Shown: positions 1 through 8,369 of the stretch, piece after piece | Position numbering within the stretch: position 1 is the first letter of the stretch | Layout of the letters: each line of letters starts with the position of its first letter | NCBI GenBank assembly: GCA_944387205.1 | Contig: CALXDZ010000088.1 | Coordinates: 1 to 62,580, forward strand | Length of the DNA stretch: 62,580 nt | Origin: an uncultured Oscillospiraceae bacterium | Lineage (GTDB): Bacteria > Bacillota > Clostridia > Oscillospirales > Oscillospiraceae | Reading direction: 5' to 3' | The notes under the pieces: model-generated | What the model saw: the letters and a program-made list of their open reading frames with translations, nothing else | What the model was told of the DNA's origin: nothing | Database searches by the model: none | Position numbers and translations under genes: made by a program

Positions 1-2
1 AC

Positions 3-281
3 TGGGGCGCCAAGTCCAAGCACTTCAAGATGGCCAACCAGGCCGTTATGAAGTCCCTGACCTACGCCTATGTGGGCCGCCGGCTGAAGAAGCGTGATTT
101 CCGCTCCCTGTGGATCACCCGCATCTCCGCCGCCTGCAAGCTCAACGGCATGAACTATTCCACCTTCATGCACGGCCTGAAGAAGGCCGGCATCGAGATC
201 AACCGCAAGATGCTCTCCGAGATGGCCATCTGCGATCCCGTTGCCTTTACCCAGCTGACTGAGGTCGCCAAGAAGGCCTGA
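3..281 (+). CDS. rplT: 50S ribosomal protein L20, C-terminal part
   Basis: Large-subunit ribosomal protein L20, which binds 23S rRNA early in 50S assembly. The frame is open from base 3 and the gene begins before the window; 92 residues are visible of the usual 115-120. Seen: the lysine/arginine-rich L20 core with [17 protein letters not shown] and the following helical segment with [20 protein letters not shown], which match the family closely. It is normally the last gene of an infC-rpmI-rplT operon, and a strong terminator follows here, consistent with that. Identification is secure; only the N-terminus is missing. Confidence 0.95.
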   Translation, partial: WGAKSKHFKMANQAVMKSLTYAYVGRRLKKRDFRSLWITRISAACKLNGMNYSTFMHGLKKAGIEINRKMLSEMAICDPVAFTQLTEVAKKA

Positions 282-308
282 TCCCTCAGAGGCAAACCAT
301 CCTGACAA

Positions 309-348
309 AAACACCGCCCGTTTCCTGTGGAAGCGGGCGGTGTTTTTT
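309..348 (+). terminator. Rho-independent terminator after rplT
   Basis: A 10-bp GC-rich stem (311-320 with 334-343) followed by a run of six T. It closes the ribosomal protein operon just before the promoter of the GntR operon. Confidence 0.9.
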
Positions 349-369
349 GTGTCCTTTACCCAAAGGGGA

Positions 370-398
370 TTGACAGTAAACCGTGTTACTTGTATAAT
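370..398 (+). promoter_or_regulatory. Consensus sigmaA promoter of the GntR/ABC operon
   Basis: TTGACA at 370-375 and TATAAT at 393-398 are separated by exactly 17 bases, a perfect match to the vegetative consensus. Such a strong promoter implies tight repression, which fits the inverted repeat overlapping the -10 and the repressor gene just downstream. Confidence 0.92.
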
Positions 399-418
399 AC
401 AGTTAGAAAGTGTATTAT
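394..418 (+). promoter_or_regulatory. Inverted repeat overlapping the -10: candidate operator
   Basis: ATAATACA (394-401) and TGTATTAT (411-418) are perfect 8-bp inverted repeats with a 9-base spacer, covering the -10 hexamer and the transcription start. Autoregulatory YtrA-type GntR repressors bind such sites, so the gene that follows is the likely ligand. The symmetry is seen; the binding is inferred. Confidence 0.7.
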
Positions 419-453
419 TCGACTGATACGGTTTGCGAAAGGGGGGGAGGCCT

Positions 454-855
454 TTGATCTCCTTCGCGGAATTTGTCCCCCGGGAGGGGAGCCCCATCTA
501 CTGGCAGATCGTCCGCTATGTTCAGCGGGGCGTGGTAGCGGGCACCATTCAAAGCGGAGACGAAATGCCTTCCCGCCGGACCTTGTCAGCCCTGCTGGGG
601 GTGAACCCCAATACGGTCCAAAAAGCCTGCCGCATTTTGGAGGAGGAGGGCATCCTCACCTCCCACACCGGAGCCAAGAGCCTGGTGACCGCCGATGAGG
701 CGGTGCGGCAGCGGATCCGGGAGGAGCTGCTGGAATATGATGCGGGGCAGCTGGTGCGGGGCTTGAAGCAGATGGGCATTACCCGGCAGCAGGCGCTGGA
801 AGTGGTGGACCGGCTGTGGGATCGGCCGGAGAGCGGAGAGGAGGAACGGGAATGA
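454..855 (+). CDS. GntR family transcriptional regulator, YtrA type
   Basis: Short GntR-family repressor of about 133 residues: a winged helix-turn-helix (about residues 10-78, with PIYWQIVRYVQRGVVAGTI and a recognition helix around NPNTVQKACRILEEEGIL) followed by a short helical dimerisation tail instead of a large effector domain. This is the YtrA layout, whose members usually sit first in operons encoding ABC transporters, as here. I chose the TTG at 454 because a GGGGGGGAGG ribosome binding site lies just before it (spacing only 3 bases); an upstream TTG at 433 has no such site. The last codons overlap the next gene in an ATGA. It probably represses its own operon through the inverted repeat at 394-418. 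Confidence 0.88.
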   Translation: MISFAEFVPREGSPIYWQIVRYVQRGVVAGTIQSGDEMPSRRTLSALLGVNPNTVQKACRILEEEGILTSHTGAKSLVTADEAVRQRIREELLEYDAGQLVRGLKQMGITRQQALEVVDRLWDRPESGEEERE

Positions 856-1667
856 AGAAGCATCTTTCGGTGGCCATGGTGGCAGTTCGGAGCATTCTGG
901 CTCCCCTGGTGGGCGTGCTGCTGGCTCTGGCGGCGGCGGAGGGAGCCATGCTGCTGCTCTCCCTCCGGATTTTTGGAGGACAGCGGCTGGAGCTGGTCTT
1001 GGGCGCAGCCGGCGCTGCCTTTTGGTATCGGGCGGCACTCCTGGTCCTGGCCCTGCTGCTGCGGTTCCGGAACCAGGGGCTGGAGAACACGATAGACCAT
1101 CTGCGGATCTCGGAGTGGACCGCCACACTGTGGTGGGGCCTCTGCTTCACCGCTGCCTATGTGATCCTGTGGGCGGTGCAGGTGGGTCTGTTGCTGGGAG
1201 GCAGTGCCTATGTCCTGAGCCAGACGCCGGAGCTGGCCGCCAGTCCACAGGCGGTATTTTTGGCCTCCTGGCGGTACGGATTTTTCCACGCCCTGCTGCC
1301 TCTGGACCAGTGGACGGGTTACCTGCGGCAGATCGCCGTGTGCCTGAGCGCCGGGATGAGCTGCGCCTCCTGGGCCTTCTGGCAGAGGCGGGACCAGAGC
1401 GGTGAGCAAAGGGCCATAGATCTGGCCCTTTGGTGGCGGAAGCTCCGGATCGACGGCGTGGGCTGGCTGAATCTGGGCCTGACGCTGGTGCTGCTGGACT
1501 ACAAGAGCCTGGCCGGTTTTTCCCTTGCCACATTCAACCAGAAGTGGGGGCCGCTCTCCGAGAGCTCAGTGGCGGATATTCTGGTGACCTTTGGACTGCT
1601 GCTCCTGACCCTTTTGTCGGTGCTGGGCGTGAGAAGAGAGGTGAAGAACCATGAAGCGCGGCTTTGA
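852..1667 (+). CDS. Multi-pass membrane protein of the GntR-ABC operon
   Basis: A membrane protein of 271 residues with hydrophobic segments near residues 10-35, 50-70, 95-120, 160-180, 200-220 and 235-255. Start at ATG 852, inside the ATGA overlap with the regulator and preceded by GAGGAGG. I recognise no named family; its place between a YtrA-type regulator and an ABC ATPase suggests a membrane subunit of the transporter. It overlaps the next membrane gene by 17 bases, so the two are co-translated and could form a heteromeric permease. There is no signal peptide and no enzyme motif. Function is inferred from context only. Confidence 0.8.
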   Translation: MKKHLSVAMVAVRSILAPLVGVLLALAAAEGAMLLLSLRIFGGQRLELVLGAAGAAFWYRAALLVLALLLRFRNQGLENTIDHLRISEWTATLWWGLCFTAAYVILWAVQVGLLLGGSAYVLSQTPELAASPQAVFLASWRYGFFHALLPLDQWTGYLRQIAVCLSAGMSCASWAFWQRRDQSGEQRAIDLALWWRKLRIDGVGWLNLGLTLVLLDYKSLAGFSLATFNQKWGPLSESSVADILVTFGLLLLTLLSVLGVRREVKNHEARL

Positions 1668-2154
1668 GCGCTGGGTCCCGCCGGGGATGAATGCCCGGCG
1701 GGAGCTGAGCGGGATCGGCGGCGGGCTGGTGGTGCTGTGGCTTTTTAGCCTGCAGTTTTTCATCCCGTATATGAGCTGCAGAAATATGCTCTATGTCACG
1801 GTGAACGGGATCAAGTCCATGAAGCCAGGTGCGGTGATGCCGGACTTCGTTACGCTGACTCCCGGGATATTCGGGGTCTTTCCCCTCTTTTTTCTGGGGA
1901 TGGTGGTCCTGACCATCAGCCATTTCCACTATCACCGCCAGGGCGGCAGCCGGCCCATCTATCTGATGCGTCGCCTGCCGAACCGGTGGGAGTACTGGCG
2001 GCGGTGCCTGACGCTGCCGCTGCTGGGCCTGCTGGCAGCAGTGTGTCTGATGTGTGTCCTGTTTGGCATCTACTTTGCCGTGTATCTTCTCTGCACACCG
2101 CCGGAGTGCCTGACGCCGGATCAGTGGACAAAGATTTGGAGGGTTGTGCCATGA
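1651..2154 (+). CDS. Small membrane protein, probable ABC transporter subunit
   Basis: 167 residues with three clear hydrophobic segments (about 21-42, 72-92 and 120-148) separated by a loop rich in basic residues around HYHRQGGSRPIYLMRRLPNRWEYW. The loop with RRLP resembles the cytosolic loops of ABC-2 type permeases of YtrC/YtrD type, but I cannot assign a family. It overlaps the upstream membrane gene by 17 bases and the downstream ATPase by an ATGA, the tight packing of a transporter operon. Most likely a permease half working with the ATPase at 2151. Confidence 0.75.
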   Translation: MKRGFERWVPPGMNARRELSGIGGGLVVLWLFSLQFFIPYMSCRNMLYVTVNGIKSMKPGAVMPDFVTLTPGIFGVFPLFFLGMVVLTISHFHYHRQGGSRPIYLMRRLPNRWEYWRRCLTLPLLGLLAAVCLMCVLFGIYFAVYLLCTPPECLTPDQWTKIWRVVP

Positions 2155-2879
2155 TCGAACTGCATGATGTGACCAAACGCTACGGGACCAAGCTGGCCCT
2201 GGACCAGGTGTCCCTGACCCTGGGACCGGGGGAGCTGGTGGGCCTCTTCGGGGAGAACGGCGCCGGCAAGACCACCCTCATCAAGTGCATCCTGTGCCTG
2301 CTGCACTGCAGCGGCACCGTGACGCTGGACGGGGAGGCCGTGAGCCGGAAGAATCTCCACCGCCTGTCCTTTGCCACCTGCGAGCACTCCTTCTTCCCCC
2401 GGCTGACGGCGGAGGACCACCGGGTCTTTTATCAGATGCACTTTCCCGCCTTCCGGGACAAGCGCTTCCGGGCTTTGATGGAGTTTTTCGAGCTGCCCAT
2501 GGGCAAGGCCCTGCGCCATTTCTCCACCGGGCAGCAAAACCAGTTCGAGGTGATCCTGGCTTTGTGCCAGGGGGCGGACTATATCCTGATGGATGAGCCC
2601 TTTGCCGGCAACGACGTGTTCAACCGGGAGGACTTTTACAAGGTGCTGCTGGGCATCCTGGAGCCCACGGAGACGGTGCTGCTGTCCACCCACCTGCTGG
2701 AGGAGGTGGAGCGCTTCATCGGCCGGGCGGTGCTCCTGCGCCAGGGGAAGATCGTGGGGGACGCCTCCATGAGCGACCTGGAGGAAAGTGGAAAAGATCT
2801 GATGACCTATGTGAAGGAGACCTACCACTATCGGCCGGACCGGGTCAGCAAGGCCCTTTCCGACCTGACAGATTCCTGA
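2151..2879 (+). CDS. ABC transporter ATP-binding protein
   Basis: ATPase subunit of 242 residues. Walker A GENGAGKTT at residues 34-42, an ABC signature written FSTGQQNQ rather than LSGGQ, Walker B with ILMDEPF, then a D-loop region and the switch histidine in LSTHLLEE. The degenerate signature with STGQ is common in CcmA/YtrB-type exporters. Start at ATG 2151, overlapping the previous stop. It presumably energises the two membrane proteins upstream. The substrate cannot be read from sequence; YtrABCDEF-like operons in Bacillus respond to cell-envelope antibiotics, which is only an analogy here. Confidence 0.92.
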   Translation: MIELHDVTKRYGTKLALDQVSLTLGPGELVGLFGENGAGKTTLIKCILCLLHCSGTVTLDGEAVSRKNLHRLSFATCEHSFFPRLTAEDHRVFYQMHFPAFRDKRFRALMEFFELPMGKALRHFSTGQQNQFEVILALCQGADYILMDEPFAGNDVFNREDFYKVLLGILEPTETVLLSTHLLEEVERFIGRAVLLRQGKIVGDASMSDLEESGKDLMTYVKETYHYRPDRVSKALSDLTDS

Positions 2880-2895
2880 GAAAGGGGGAAGCGTG

Positions 2896-4407
2896 ATGCG
2901 GTTTCGTTTGTCGGCTCTGCTCCTGGCGGCGGCTCTGGTGCTCTCCTGCGCCGGACTGGTGTGGGCCTCCGGGTCGGTGGGCGGCCGGTCGGATGATGTG
3001 GTGCTGATGGAGACCCTCCTGGCGGGGGACAGTACCGCCGCCCAGGGGGTCACGGTGGATCTGACCACCATGATGGACGGGCAGCTCCGGTGGCAGACCC
3101 GCTATACCACCGGCCCTGCGCCCACGGCCCATACGGACTTCACCTATATCTGGAAGGGTAAGAGCACGCTCGAAACGATATTCGTCAAAAATGATATCAG
3201 TACGGACGATTATATCGGCAGGATGTGGATGGATTTTCTGGGGTTTCAGAATTTCCGCAATCAGGACCCCCAGGAGGAGGGAGGCCTGCGGCAGCCCCTG
3301 GAGGACGTGGCCTCCCGCTGCCCCGCCGGAGCCCAGGACTACCGGGAGACGGTATATCTGAAGGACTACTATGAGGAGCTGCGCTTCTATGTCTCCCGTT
3401 CCGGCGCTTTGCCTGCGGGATTCAGCGAGAGCTACTTTGATCCGGATGGAAAGGGAATTCTGGATACCGCGACCGCGCTTCAGGAGCTGCTGCAGGAGAC
3501 CTTCCACCTGCCGGTACCGGAGGATGCGGCTCTGGAGGTCACCGTCAGCAAGAGCGAGGACGGCGCCATTACCGACTGGGAGGGAGTCCCGGTGGGGAAT
3601 GCCCTGACCCCGGAGGTCTCCTCGGTGACCACGGAGGAGGGAGTCTTTTTCACCTTCTCCGCCGCCTATGGGGAGGAGCCTCTGGACTTCAGCCGCTCTG
3701 AGATGGGCCGGGGCGTTTACTTCCTGCCGGTGGAGCGGATCCCCATTCCGGAGGATCAAAAGTTCTCCGACGAGGTGGAGGAGGTCACACCGGTGCTCCA
3801 CACGGAGAACTTCACCCTGGTGGCCCCCATTGCCCAGGAGGCCGAACAGGCCCGGCTGTGGGCCAGCCCCGACGGACAGTGGCTCTACCTGGTGGTCCGG
3901 GAGGGGAAGGCGTGGACCTTGACGGTGCTCTCCGCCGACAACCGGGACATGGTTTCCCAGTGTACCCTGTTCTCCGGCGAGGCGGCGCAGCAGGAGCTGG
4001 AAGCCCTCTGGGCAGAGGAGGGATACCTGCTCTGCGCCCTCTCCGACGGCAGCTTTGCCTTGGTGTCGGTGGGGGAGGACGGACAGGCCCAAGCGGCCTT
4101 TTCCGACACCCTGGCCCCGGTGTGGGAGAAGGTAAGCCGGTGGGATACGGTGTCCTTCGCCTTTGACGGGCAGCGGCTGGCTTTGGCGGGAAAGTCCGGC
4201 TTTTCTGTGGATACGGTGGATATGGACGAGTATTTCTCCACGGGGATGCTGAGCAGCAGCGTGATCCTATGCAGCTTCGACCTGGCGGTGTATGACAGGG
4301 AAGGCCTTGCCTATCTTGCCACCCTCCTCCACAACCAGGACCTGGGGAACACCCTGGGTTCCAGCGGCTGTGATCTGACAGAGAGACCACGGGTGTCGTT
4401 TTCCTGA
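2896..4407 (+). CDS. Secreted or membrane-anchored protein of the ABC operon
   Basis: 503 residues with an N-terminal signal sequence (RFRLSALLLAAALVLSCAG); the cysteine could be a lipidation site although the preceding residues only partly fit a lipobox, and VWA-S is an alternative peptidase I site. The rest is acidic and extracytoplasmic, with several four-strand-like stretches in the C-terminal half (around EQARLWASPDGQWLYLVV and CALSDGSFALVSVG) that resemble blades of a beta-propeller. It follows the ATPase by 16 bases with an AAAGGGGGAAG ribosome binding site and precedes the operon terminator. A GTG three bases upstream is an alternative start. Function unknown; probably an extracytoplasmic sensor or accessory of the transporter. 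Confidence 0.75.
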   Translation: MRFRLSALLLAAALVLSCAGLVWASGSVGGRSDDVVLMETLLAGDSTAAQGVTVDLTTMMDGQLRWQTRYTTGPAPTAHTDFTYIWKGKSTLETIFVKNDISTDDYIGRMWMDFLGFQNFRNQDPQEEGGLRQPLEDVASRCPAGAQDYRETVYLKDYYEELRFYVSRSGALPAGFSESYFDPDGKGILDTATALQELLQETFHLPVPEDAALEVTVSKSEDGAITDWEGVPVGNALTPEVSSVTTEEGVFFTFSAAYGEEPLDFSRSEMGRGVYFLPVERIPIPEDQKFSDEVEEVTPVLHTENFTLVAPIAQEAEQARLWASPDGQWLYLVVREGKAWTLTVLSADNRDMVSQCTLFSGEAAQQELEALWAEEGYLLCALSDGSFALVSVGEDGQAQAAFSDTLAPVWEKVSRWDTVSFAFDGQRLALAGKSGFSVDTVDMDEYFSTGMLSSSVILCSFDLAVYDREGLAYLATLLHNQDLGNTLGSSGCDLTERPRVSFS

Positions 4408-4420
4408 CAGCTATGCTGAA

Positions 4421-4460
4421 AAACGCGCGGACCGCACAAGCGGTCCGCGCGTTTCCTTTT
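4421..4460. terminator. Bidirectional terminator between the ABC operon and trmB
   Basis: A perfect 13-bp GC stem (4423-4435 with 4440-4452) with T-rich sequence on the plus side and a five-T run on the minus side. It serves both converging transcripts. Confidence 0.88.
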
Positions 4461-4478
4461 ATCTATATATCGGAGGGA

Positions 4479-5180
4479 TCAAGCCTTTTCTTCCGGTGCT
4501 TGGGCGGCCTCGGTCGGCTCCTCCGCCGGCTCCGGCTCGGTCCAGGGCACCATGGTGCCCACGCAGCGATGGATGGGGGTACCCAGCTCGTAGAACTTGG
4601 CCTCATAGTCGGTCATCACGCCCTGGGGACCCTGGGCGTGTAGGTCGTCCGTGACCTCCGAGAGGGCAAAGCCAAACTGGGGAAACTCCTCCACGGAGAA
4701 GGCGAACAGGGGGGCGTTGTCGGTCTTGAAGTGGATCTGACCGCCCTCCTTGAGCACCTGGCGGTAGAGTTTGAGAAAGTTGCCGTGGGTCAGGCGGCGC
4801 TTGGCGTGGCGCTTGCCGGGCCAGGGGTCGCAGAAGTTGATATAGATCCGGTCCACCTCGCTAGGGGCGAAGAACTCCGGCAGGCGGACGGCGTCGGCGT
4901 CCAGAAAGAACACGTTCTTCAGTCCCAGAGCTGTGCACCGCTCCATGGCCACCACCATGGCGTCAGGCACCCGCTCCACGGCCAGGAACAGCACGTCCGG
5001 CTCGCTCTGAGCAGTCTCAGCGGTGAAGCGGCCCTTGCCGCAGCCCAGCTCCAGGCGCAGCTCCCGTGCCTCCGGCTTGAGATCCCGCCAGTGGCCCCGC
5101 ATGGACAGAGGGTCCCGGACCAGACAGGCCTCGCAGCGCTCCATCCGGGGGATCAGGTTCTTTTTCTTGCGCATTCGCAT
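4479..5180 (-). CDS. trmB: tRNA (guanine-N7-)-methyltransferase
   Basis: SAM-dependent enzyme that makes m7G46 in the variable loop of tRNA. Seen: the SAM motif LELGCGKGRF, the conserved DPWPGKRHAKRR segment with the catalytic/tRNA-binding residues, the FKTDN motif and the TDYEAKF motif near the C-terminus. The C-terminal tail (about 20 residues, Glu/Pro/Ala rich) is an extension beyond the usual end. Start taken at ATG 5180 (MRMRKKKNL), the typical TrmB beginning, with AGGAG upstream; a GTG four codons earlier is too close to that site. Monocistronic. Confidence 0.95.
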   Translation of the reverse strand: MRMRKKKNLIPRMERCEACLVRDPLSMRGHWRDLKPEARELRLELGCGKGRFTAETAQSEPDVLFLAVERVPDAMVVAMERCTALGLKNVFFLDADAVRLPEFFAPSEVDRIYINFCDPWPGKRHAKRRLTHGNFLKLYRQVLKEGGQIHFKTDNAPLFAFSVEEFPQFGFALSEVTDDLHAQGPQGVMTDYEAKFYELGTPIHRCVGTMVPWTEPEPAEEPTEAAQAPEEKA

Positions 5181-5506
5181 GGAGAAAAACACTCCTAACT
5201 ATCTGATTTTCTTACAAAAACAAGGCTATTTTAGCACAGACGGCCTTCTATGTAAATGAAAAAAGGAGAGGGGGCGAAAATTGTGGAAAATGTTACAAAA
5301 CAGGATCTATGTTAGAAAATTAACATATATATCAAAATTTTAACGAAATTTTGTACGAACTGTAAAATTCACCAAAAGGAATGCTTTTCTCGGGCAATTG
5401 GACTTGATATCTTCGAAGATTGCCACTATAATAACAAATGGTATGTGGAGTGAAATCGATACATTTTGGATCGTATCAAAAAGCGGATTTGAGGAGGAAA
5501 AGGTAC
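5181..5506. other. Intergenic region upstream of the butyrate operon
   Basis: An AT-rich gap between the divergent trmB and crt genes. It holds the crt promoter (5404-5432), a 12-bp palindrome in that promoter, and an imperfect Rex-like sequence at 5281-5298. I see no gene in it. Confidence 0.7.
5404..5432 (+). promoter_or_regulatory. Promoter of the butyrate operon with palindromic spacer
   Basis: TTGATA (5404-5409) and TATAAT (5427-5432) with a 17-base spacer. A perfect 12-bp palindrome ATCTTCGAAGAT (5409-5420) starts on the last base of the -35 and fills most of the spacer, so a repressor bound there would block RNA polymerase. Confidence 0.85.
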
Positions 5507-6283
5507 ATGGCATTCGTGGAACTGGAAGTCAAGGAACACATTGGTGTCCTGACAATCAACCGTCCAGAGGCCCTCAATGCGCTCAATGACGAGGTCATCC
5601 GCCAGCTGGATCAGGTTCTGGATTCTCTGGACCTGAGCGTGCTGCGCTGCCTGATCGTCACTGGCGCAGGACAGAAGGCCTTTGTGGCCGGTGCCGACAT
5701 CGCCCAGATGAGCGGACTGACCAAGGCGGAAGGCGAGGCCTTTGGAAAACTGGGCAACGACGTTTTCCGCAAGCTGGAAACGCTGCCTATCCCCACCATT
5801 GCCGCGGTGAATGGCTTTGCGCTGGGCGGCGGCTGTGAGCTGTCGATGGCCTGTGACATTCGCCTGGCCTCCGACGCGGCCGTCTTCGGCCAGCCTGAGG
5901 TTGGCTTGGGTATCACTCCCGGCTTTGGCGGGACCCAGCGTATGGCTCGTCTGATCGGTATGGGCAAGGCAAAGGAACTGATCTATACCGCGCGCAACAT
6001 CAAGGCCCCTGAGGCCCTGAGCATCGGTTTGGTCCAGGCGGTTTATCCCGCCGAGGAGCTGATGGCCGAGGCAGAGAAAATGGCAAACCGCATCGCCGGC
6101 AACGCCCCCATCGCTGTCCGGGCCTGCAAGAAGGCCATCAACGACGGACTGCAGGTGGATATGGACGCGGCCCTGGTGGTGGAGGAGAAGCTGTTTGGCT
6201 CCTGCTTTGAGACCAAGGACCAGACCAACGCCATGACCGCTTTTGTGGAAAAGCGGAAGCATGACCCGTTTGTAAATTGCTGA
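5507..6283 (+). CDS. crt: Short-chain enoyl-CoA hydratase (crotonase)
   Basis: Hydrates crotonyl-CoA to (S)-3-hydroxybutyryl-CoA (in the butyrate direction, the dehydration). 258 residues, the normal family size. Crotonase signatures are complete: AFVAGADIAQM for the first oxyanion-hole strand, NGFALGGGCEL for the second, with catalytic Glu111 (in GGGCEL) and Glu131 (in QPEVGLG). Start at ATG 5507, 9 bases after GAGGAGG. First gene of crt-hbd-bcd-etfB-etfA, which gives the physiological assignment. Confidence 0.95.
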   Translation: MAFVELEVKEHIGVLTINRPEALNALNDEVIRQLDQVLDSLDLSVLRCLIVTGAGQKAFVAGADIAQMSGLTKAEGEAFGKLGNDVFRKLETLPIPTIAAVNGFALGGGCELSMACDIRLASDAAVFGQPEVGLGITPGFGGTQRMARLIGMGKAKELIYTARNIKAPEALSIGLVQAVYPAEELMAEAEKMANRIAGNAPIAVRACKKAINDGLQVDMDAALVVEEKLFGSCFETKDQTNAMTAFVEKRKHDPFVNC

Positions 6284-6343
6284 GATCAGCATTTTATAAA
6301 AAAGAAAGCCAACCACAAATTATGTATAACAGGAGGAAAAGTA

Positions 6344-7180
6344 ATGAAGGTTGCAATTTTTGGTGCAGGTACGATGGGCAGCGGCATTGCCCAGGTTTTT
6401 GCTGCGAAGGGCCACACCGCTCTGATGTATGCCAGCTCCGTTGCCTCCGCTCAGAAGCACAAGGATAAGCTGGCCGCCTCCCTGGCCAAGCGCGTGGCCA
6501 AGGGCAAGATGACCCAGGAGGCCGTGGACGCTCTGTTGGCCAACGTCCTGGTGGAGGAGAAGTCCGCCGCCGCCGATGCCGATCTGGTCATCGAGTGCGT
6601 CAAGGAGGACATGGCCACCAAGAAGGAGCTGCTTGCTGAGCTGGATGCTATGTGCAAGCCCGAGACCATTTTCGCTTCCAACACCTCCTCTCTGTCCATC
6701 ACCGAGATGGGCAATGGCCTCAAGCACCCCGTCATCGGTATGCACTTCTTCAATCCCGTTCCCAGCATGAAGCTGGTGGAGATCATCCGCGGTGCCAACA
6801 CCACCCAGGAGACCTTTGATTTCGTTTACAAGCTGTCCCAGGAGATCGGCAAGGATCCCGTTGAGGTGGCTGAGGCTCCCGGCTTTGTGGTCAACAAGAT
6901 CCTGATCCCCATGATCAACGAGGCTATCGGCCTGGTGGAGACCGGCGTTGCTTCCGTGGCTGACATCGATAAGGCCATGCAGCTGGGCGCCAACCATCCC
7001 ATGGGCCCCCTGGCTCTGGGCGATTTCATCGGTCTGGATGTGTGCCTGGCCATCATGGAGACCCTGTACAACGAGACCGGCGACTCCAAGTATCGTCCCG
7101 CTCTGCTGCTGCGCAAGATGGTCCGCGGCGGCCTGCTGGGCAAGAAGACCGGCAAGGGCTTCTACGATTACAGCAAGTAA
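6344..7180 (+). CDS. hbd: 3-hydroxybutyryl-CoA dehydrogenase
   Basis: Reduces acetoacetyl-CoA to 3-hydroxybutyryl-CoA with NAD(P)H. 278 residues. N-terminal Rossmann fold with GAGTMGSG (residues 7-14), [10 protein letters not shown] substrate loop, catalytic His134 in MHFFNPVP, and the C-terminal dimerisation domain with PGFVVNKIL and the closing KTGKGFYDY. Preceded by AGGAGG. The 60-base gap to crt shows no terminator, so the operon continues. Codons are strongly biased (CTG, GCC/GCT, AAG, CGT), as expected of an abundant enzyme. Confidence 0.96.
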   Translation: MKVAIFGAGTMGSGIAQVFAAKGHTALMYASSVASAQKHKDKLAASLAKRVAKGKMTQEAVDALLANVLVEEKSAAADADLVIECVKEDMATKKELLAELDAMCKPETIFASNTSSLSITEMGNGLKHPVIGMHFFNPVPSMKLVEIIRGANTTQETFDFVYKLSQEIGKDPVEVAEAPGFVVNKILIPMINEAIGLVETGVASVADIDKAMQLGANHPMGPLALGDFIGLDVCLAIMETLYNETGDSKYRPALLLRKMVRGGLLGKKTGKGFYDYSK

Positions 7181-7206
7181 GATTTTTTAGTGAAGGAGTA
7201 TAAGGT

Positions 7207-8349
7207 ATGGATTTTCATCTGACAAACGAGCAGCTGATGCTCCGTAAGATGTACCGCGACTTTGCCGAGAACGAAGTAAAGCCGTTGGCCGAGGAAATCG
7301 ATGAGGAAGAGCGCTTCCCCATGGAGACCGTCGAGAAGATGGCCAAGCTGGGCATGATGGGCATCTACTTCCCCAAGGAGTACGGCGGTGCAGGCGGCGA
7401 CGTGCTGTCCTATGCCATGTGCGTGGAAGAGCTGGCCAAGGTCTGCGGCACCACTGCTGTTATCGTTTCCGCTCACACCTCCCTGTGCTGCGCTCCCATC
7501 TTTGAGCACGGTACTGAGGAGCAGAAGCGTAAGTATCTGCCCGACCTGCTTTCCGGCAAGAAGATCGGTGCCTTCGGTCTGACCGAGCCCGGCGCCGGCA
7601 CCGATGCTTCCGGCCAGCAGACCACTGCTGTTCTGGAGGGTGATCACTATGTGCTCAACGGCTCCAAGTGCTTCATCACCAACGGCAACGTGGCCGATAC
7701 CTTCGTGGTCTTCGCTATGACCGACAAGAAGGCCGGCAACCACGGCATCTCCGCTTTCATCGTGGAGAAGGACTTCCCCGGCTTCTCTCAGGGCAAGCAC
7801 GAGAAGAAGATGGGTATCCGCGGCAGTTCTACCTGCGACCTGATCTTTGAGGACTGCATCGTGCCCAAGGAGAACCTGCTGGGCAAGGAAGGCAAGGGCT
7901 TCAAGATCGCCATGATGACCCTGGACGGTGGCCGTATCGGTATTGCTGCACAGGCTCTGGGCCTGGGCGAAGGCGCTGTCAACGAGGCTATCAAGTACAC
8001 CAAGGAGCGTGTCCAGTTCGGTAAGCGTCTGAGCCAGTTCCAGAATACCCAGTTCCAGCTGGCTGATATGCACACCCGGATGCAGGCCGCTCAGTTCCTG
8101 GTCTATTCCGCCGCTTGCAAGAAGCAGCTGCATGAGGATTATTCCATGGATGCTGCTATGGCGAAGCTGTTTGCAGCCGAGGCTGCCAGCGATGTGACCC
8201 GCCGTGCCGTTCAGCTGTTCGGCGGCTACGGCTACACCCGTGAGTATCCTGTGGAGCGCATGATGCGCGACGCCAAGATCACTGAGATCTACGAGGGTAC
8301 TTCCGAGGTCCAGCGTATGGTCATTTCCAGCCATCTGGGCGTGAAATAA
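7207..8349 (+). CDS. bcd: Butyryl-CoA dehydrogenase (acyl-CoA dehydrogenase)
   Basis: FAD enzyme that reduces crotonyl-CoA to butyryl-CoA; with EtfAB it bifurcates electrons from NADH to crotonyl-CoA and ferredoxin. 380 residues with the three-domain ACAD fold: the [13 protein letters not shown] flavin segment, [10 protein letters not shown], and the catalytic base Glu363 in [10 protein letters not shown]. Followed 20 bases later by etfB. The pairing with etfB-etfA distinguishes it from beta-oxidation dehydrogenases. Highly biased codon use like its neighbours. Confidence 0.95.
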   Translation: MDFHLTNEQLMLRKMYRDFAENEVKPLAEEIDEEERFPMETVEKMAKLGMMGIYFPKEYGGAGGDVLSYAMCVEELAKVCGTTAVIVSAHTSLCCAPIFEHGTEEQKRKYLPDLLSGKKIGAFGLTEPGAGTDASGQQTTAVLEGDHYVLNGSKCFITNGNVADTFVVFAMTDKKAGNHGISAFIVEKDFPGFSQGKHEKKMGIRGSSTCDLIFEDCIVPKENLLGKEGKGFKIAMMTLDGGRIGIAAQALGLGEGAVNEAIKYTKERVQFGKRLSQFQNTQFQLADMHTRMQAAQFLVYSAACKKQLHEDYSMDAAMAKLFAAEAASDVTRRAVQLFGGYGYTREYPVERMMRDAKITEIYEGTSEVQRMVISSHLGVK

Positions 8350-8369
8350 GACAGGAGGTAAAGGTAAAA

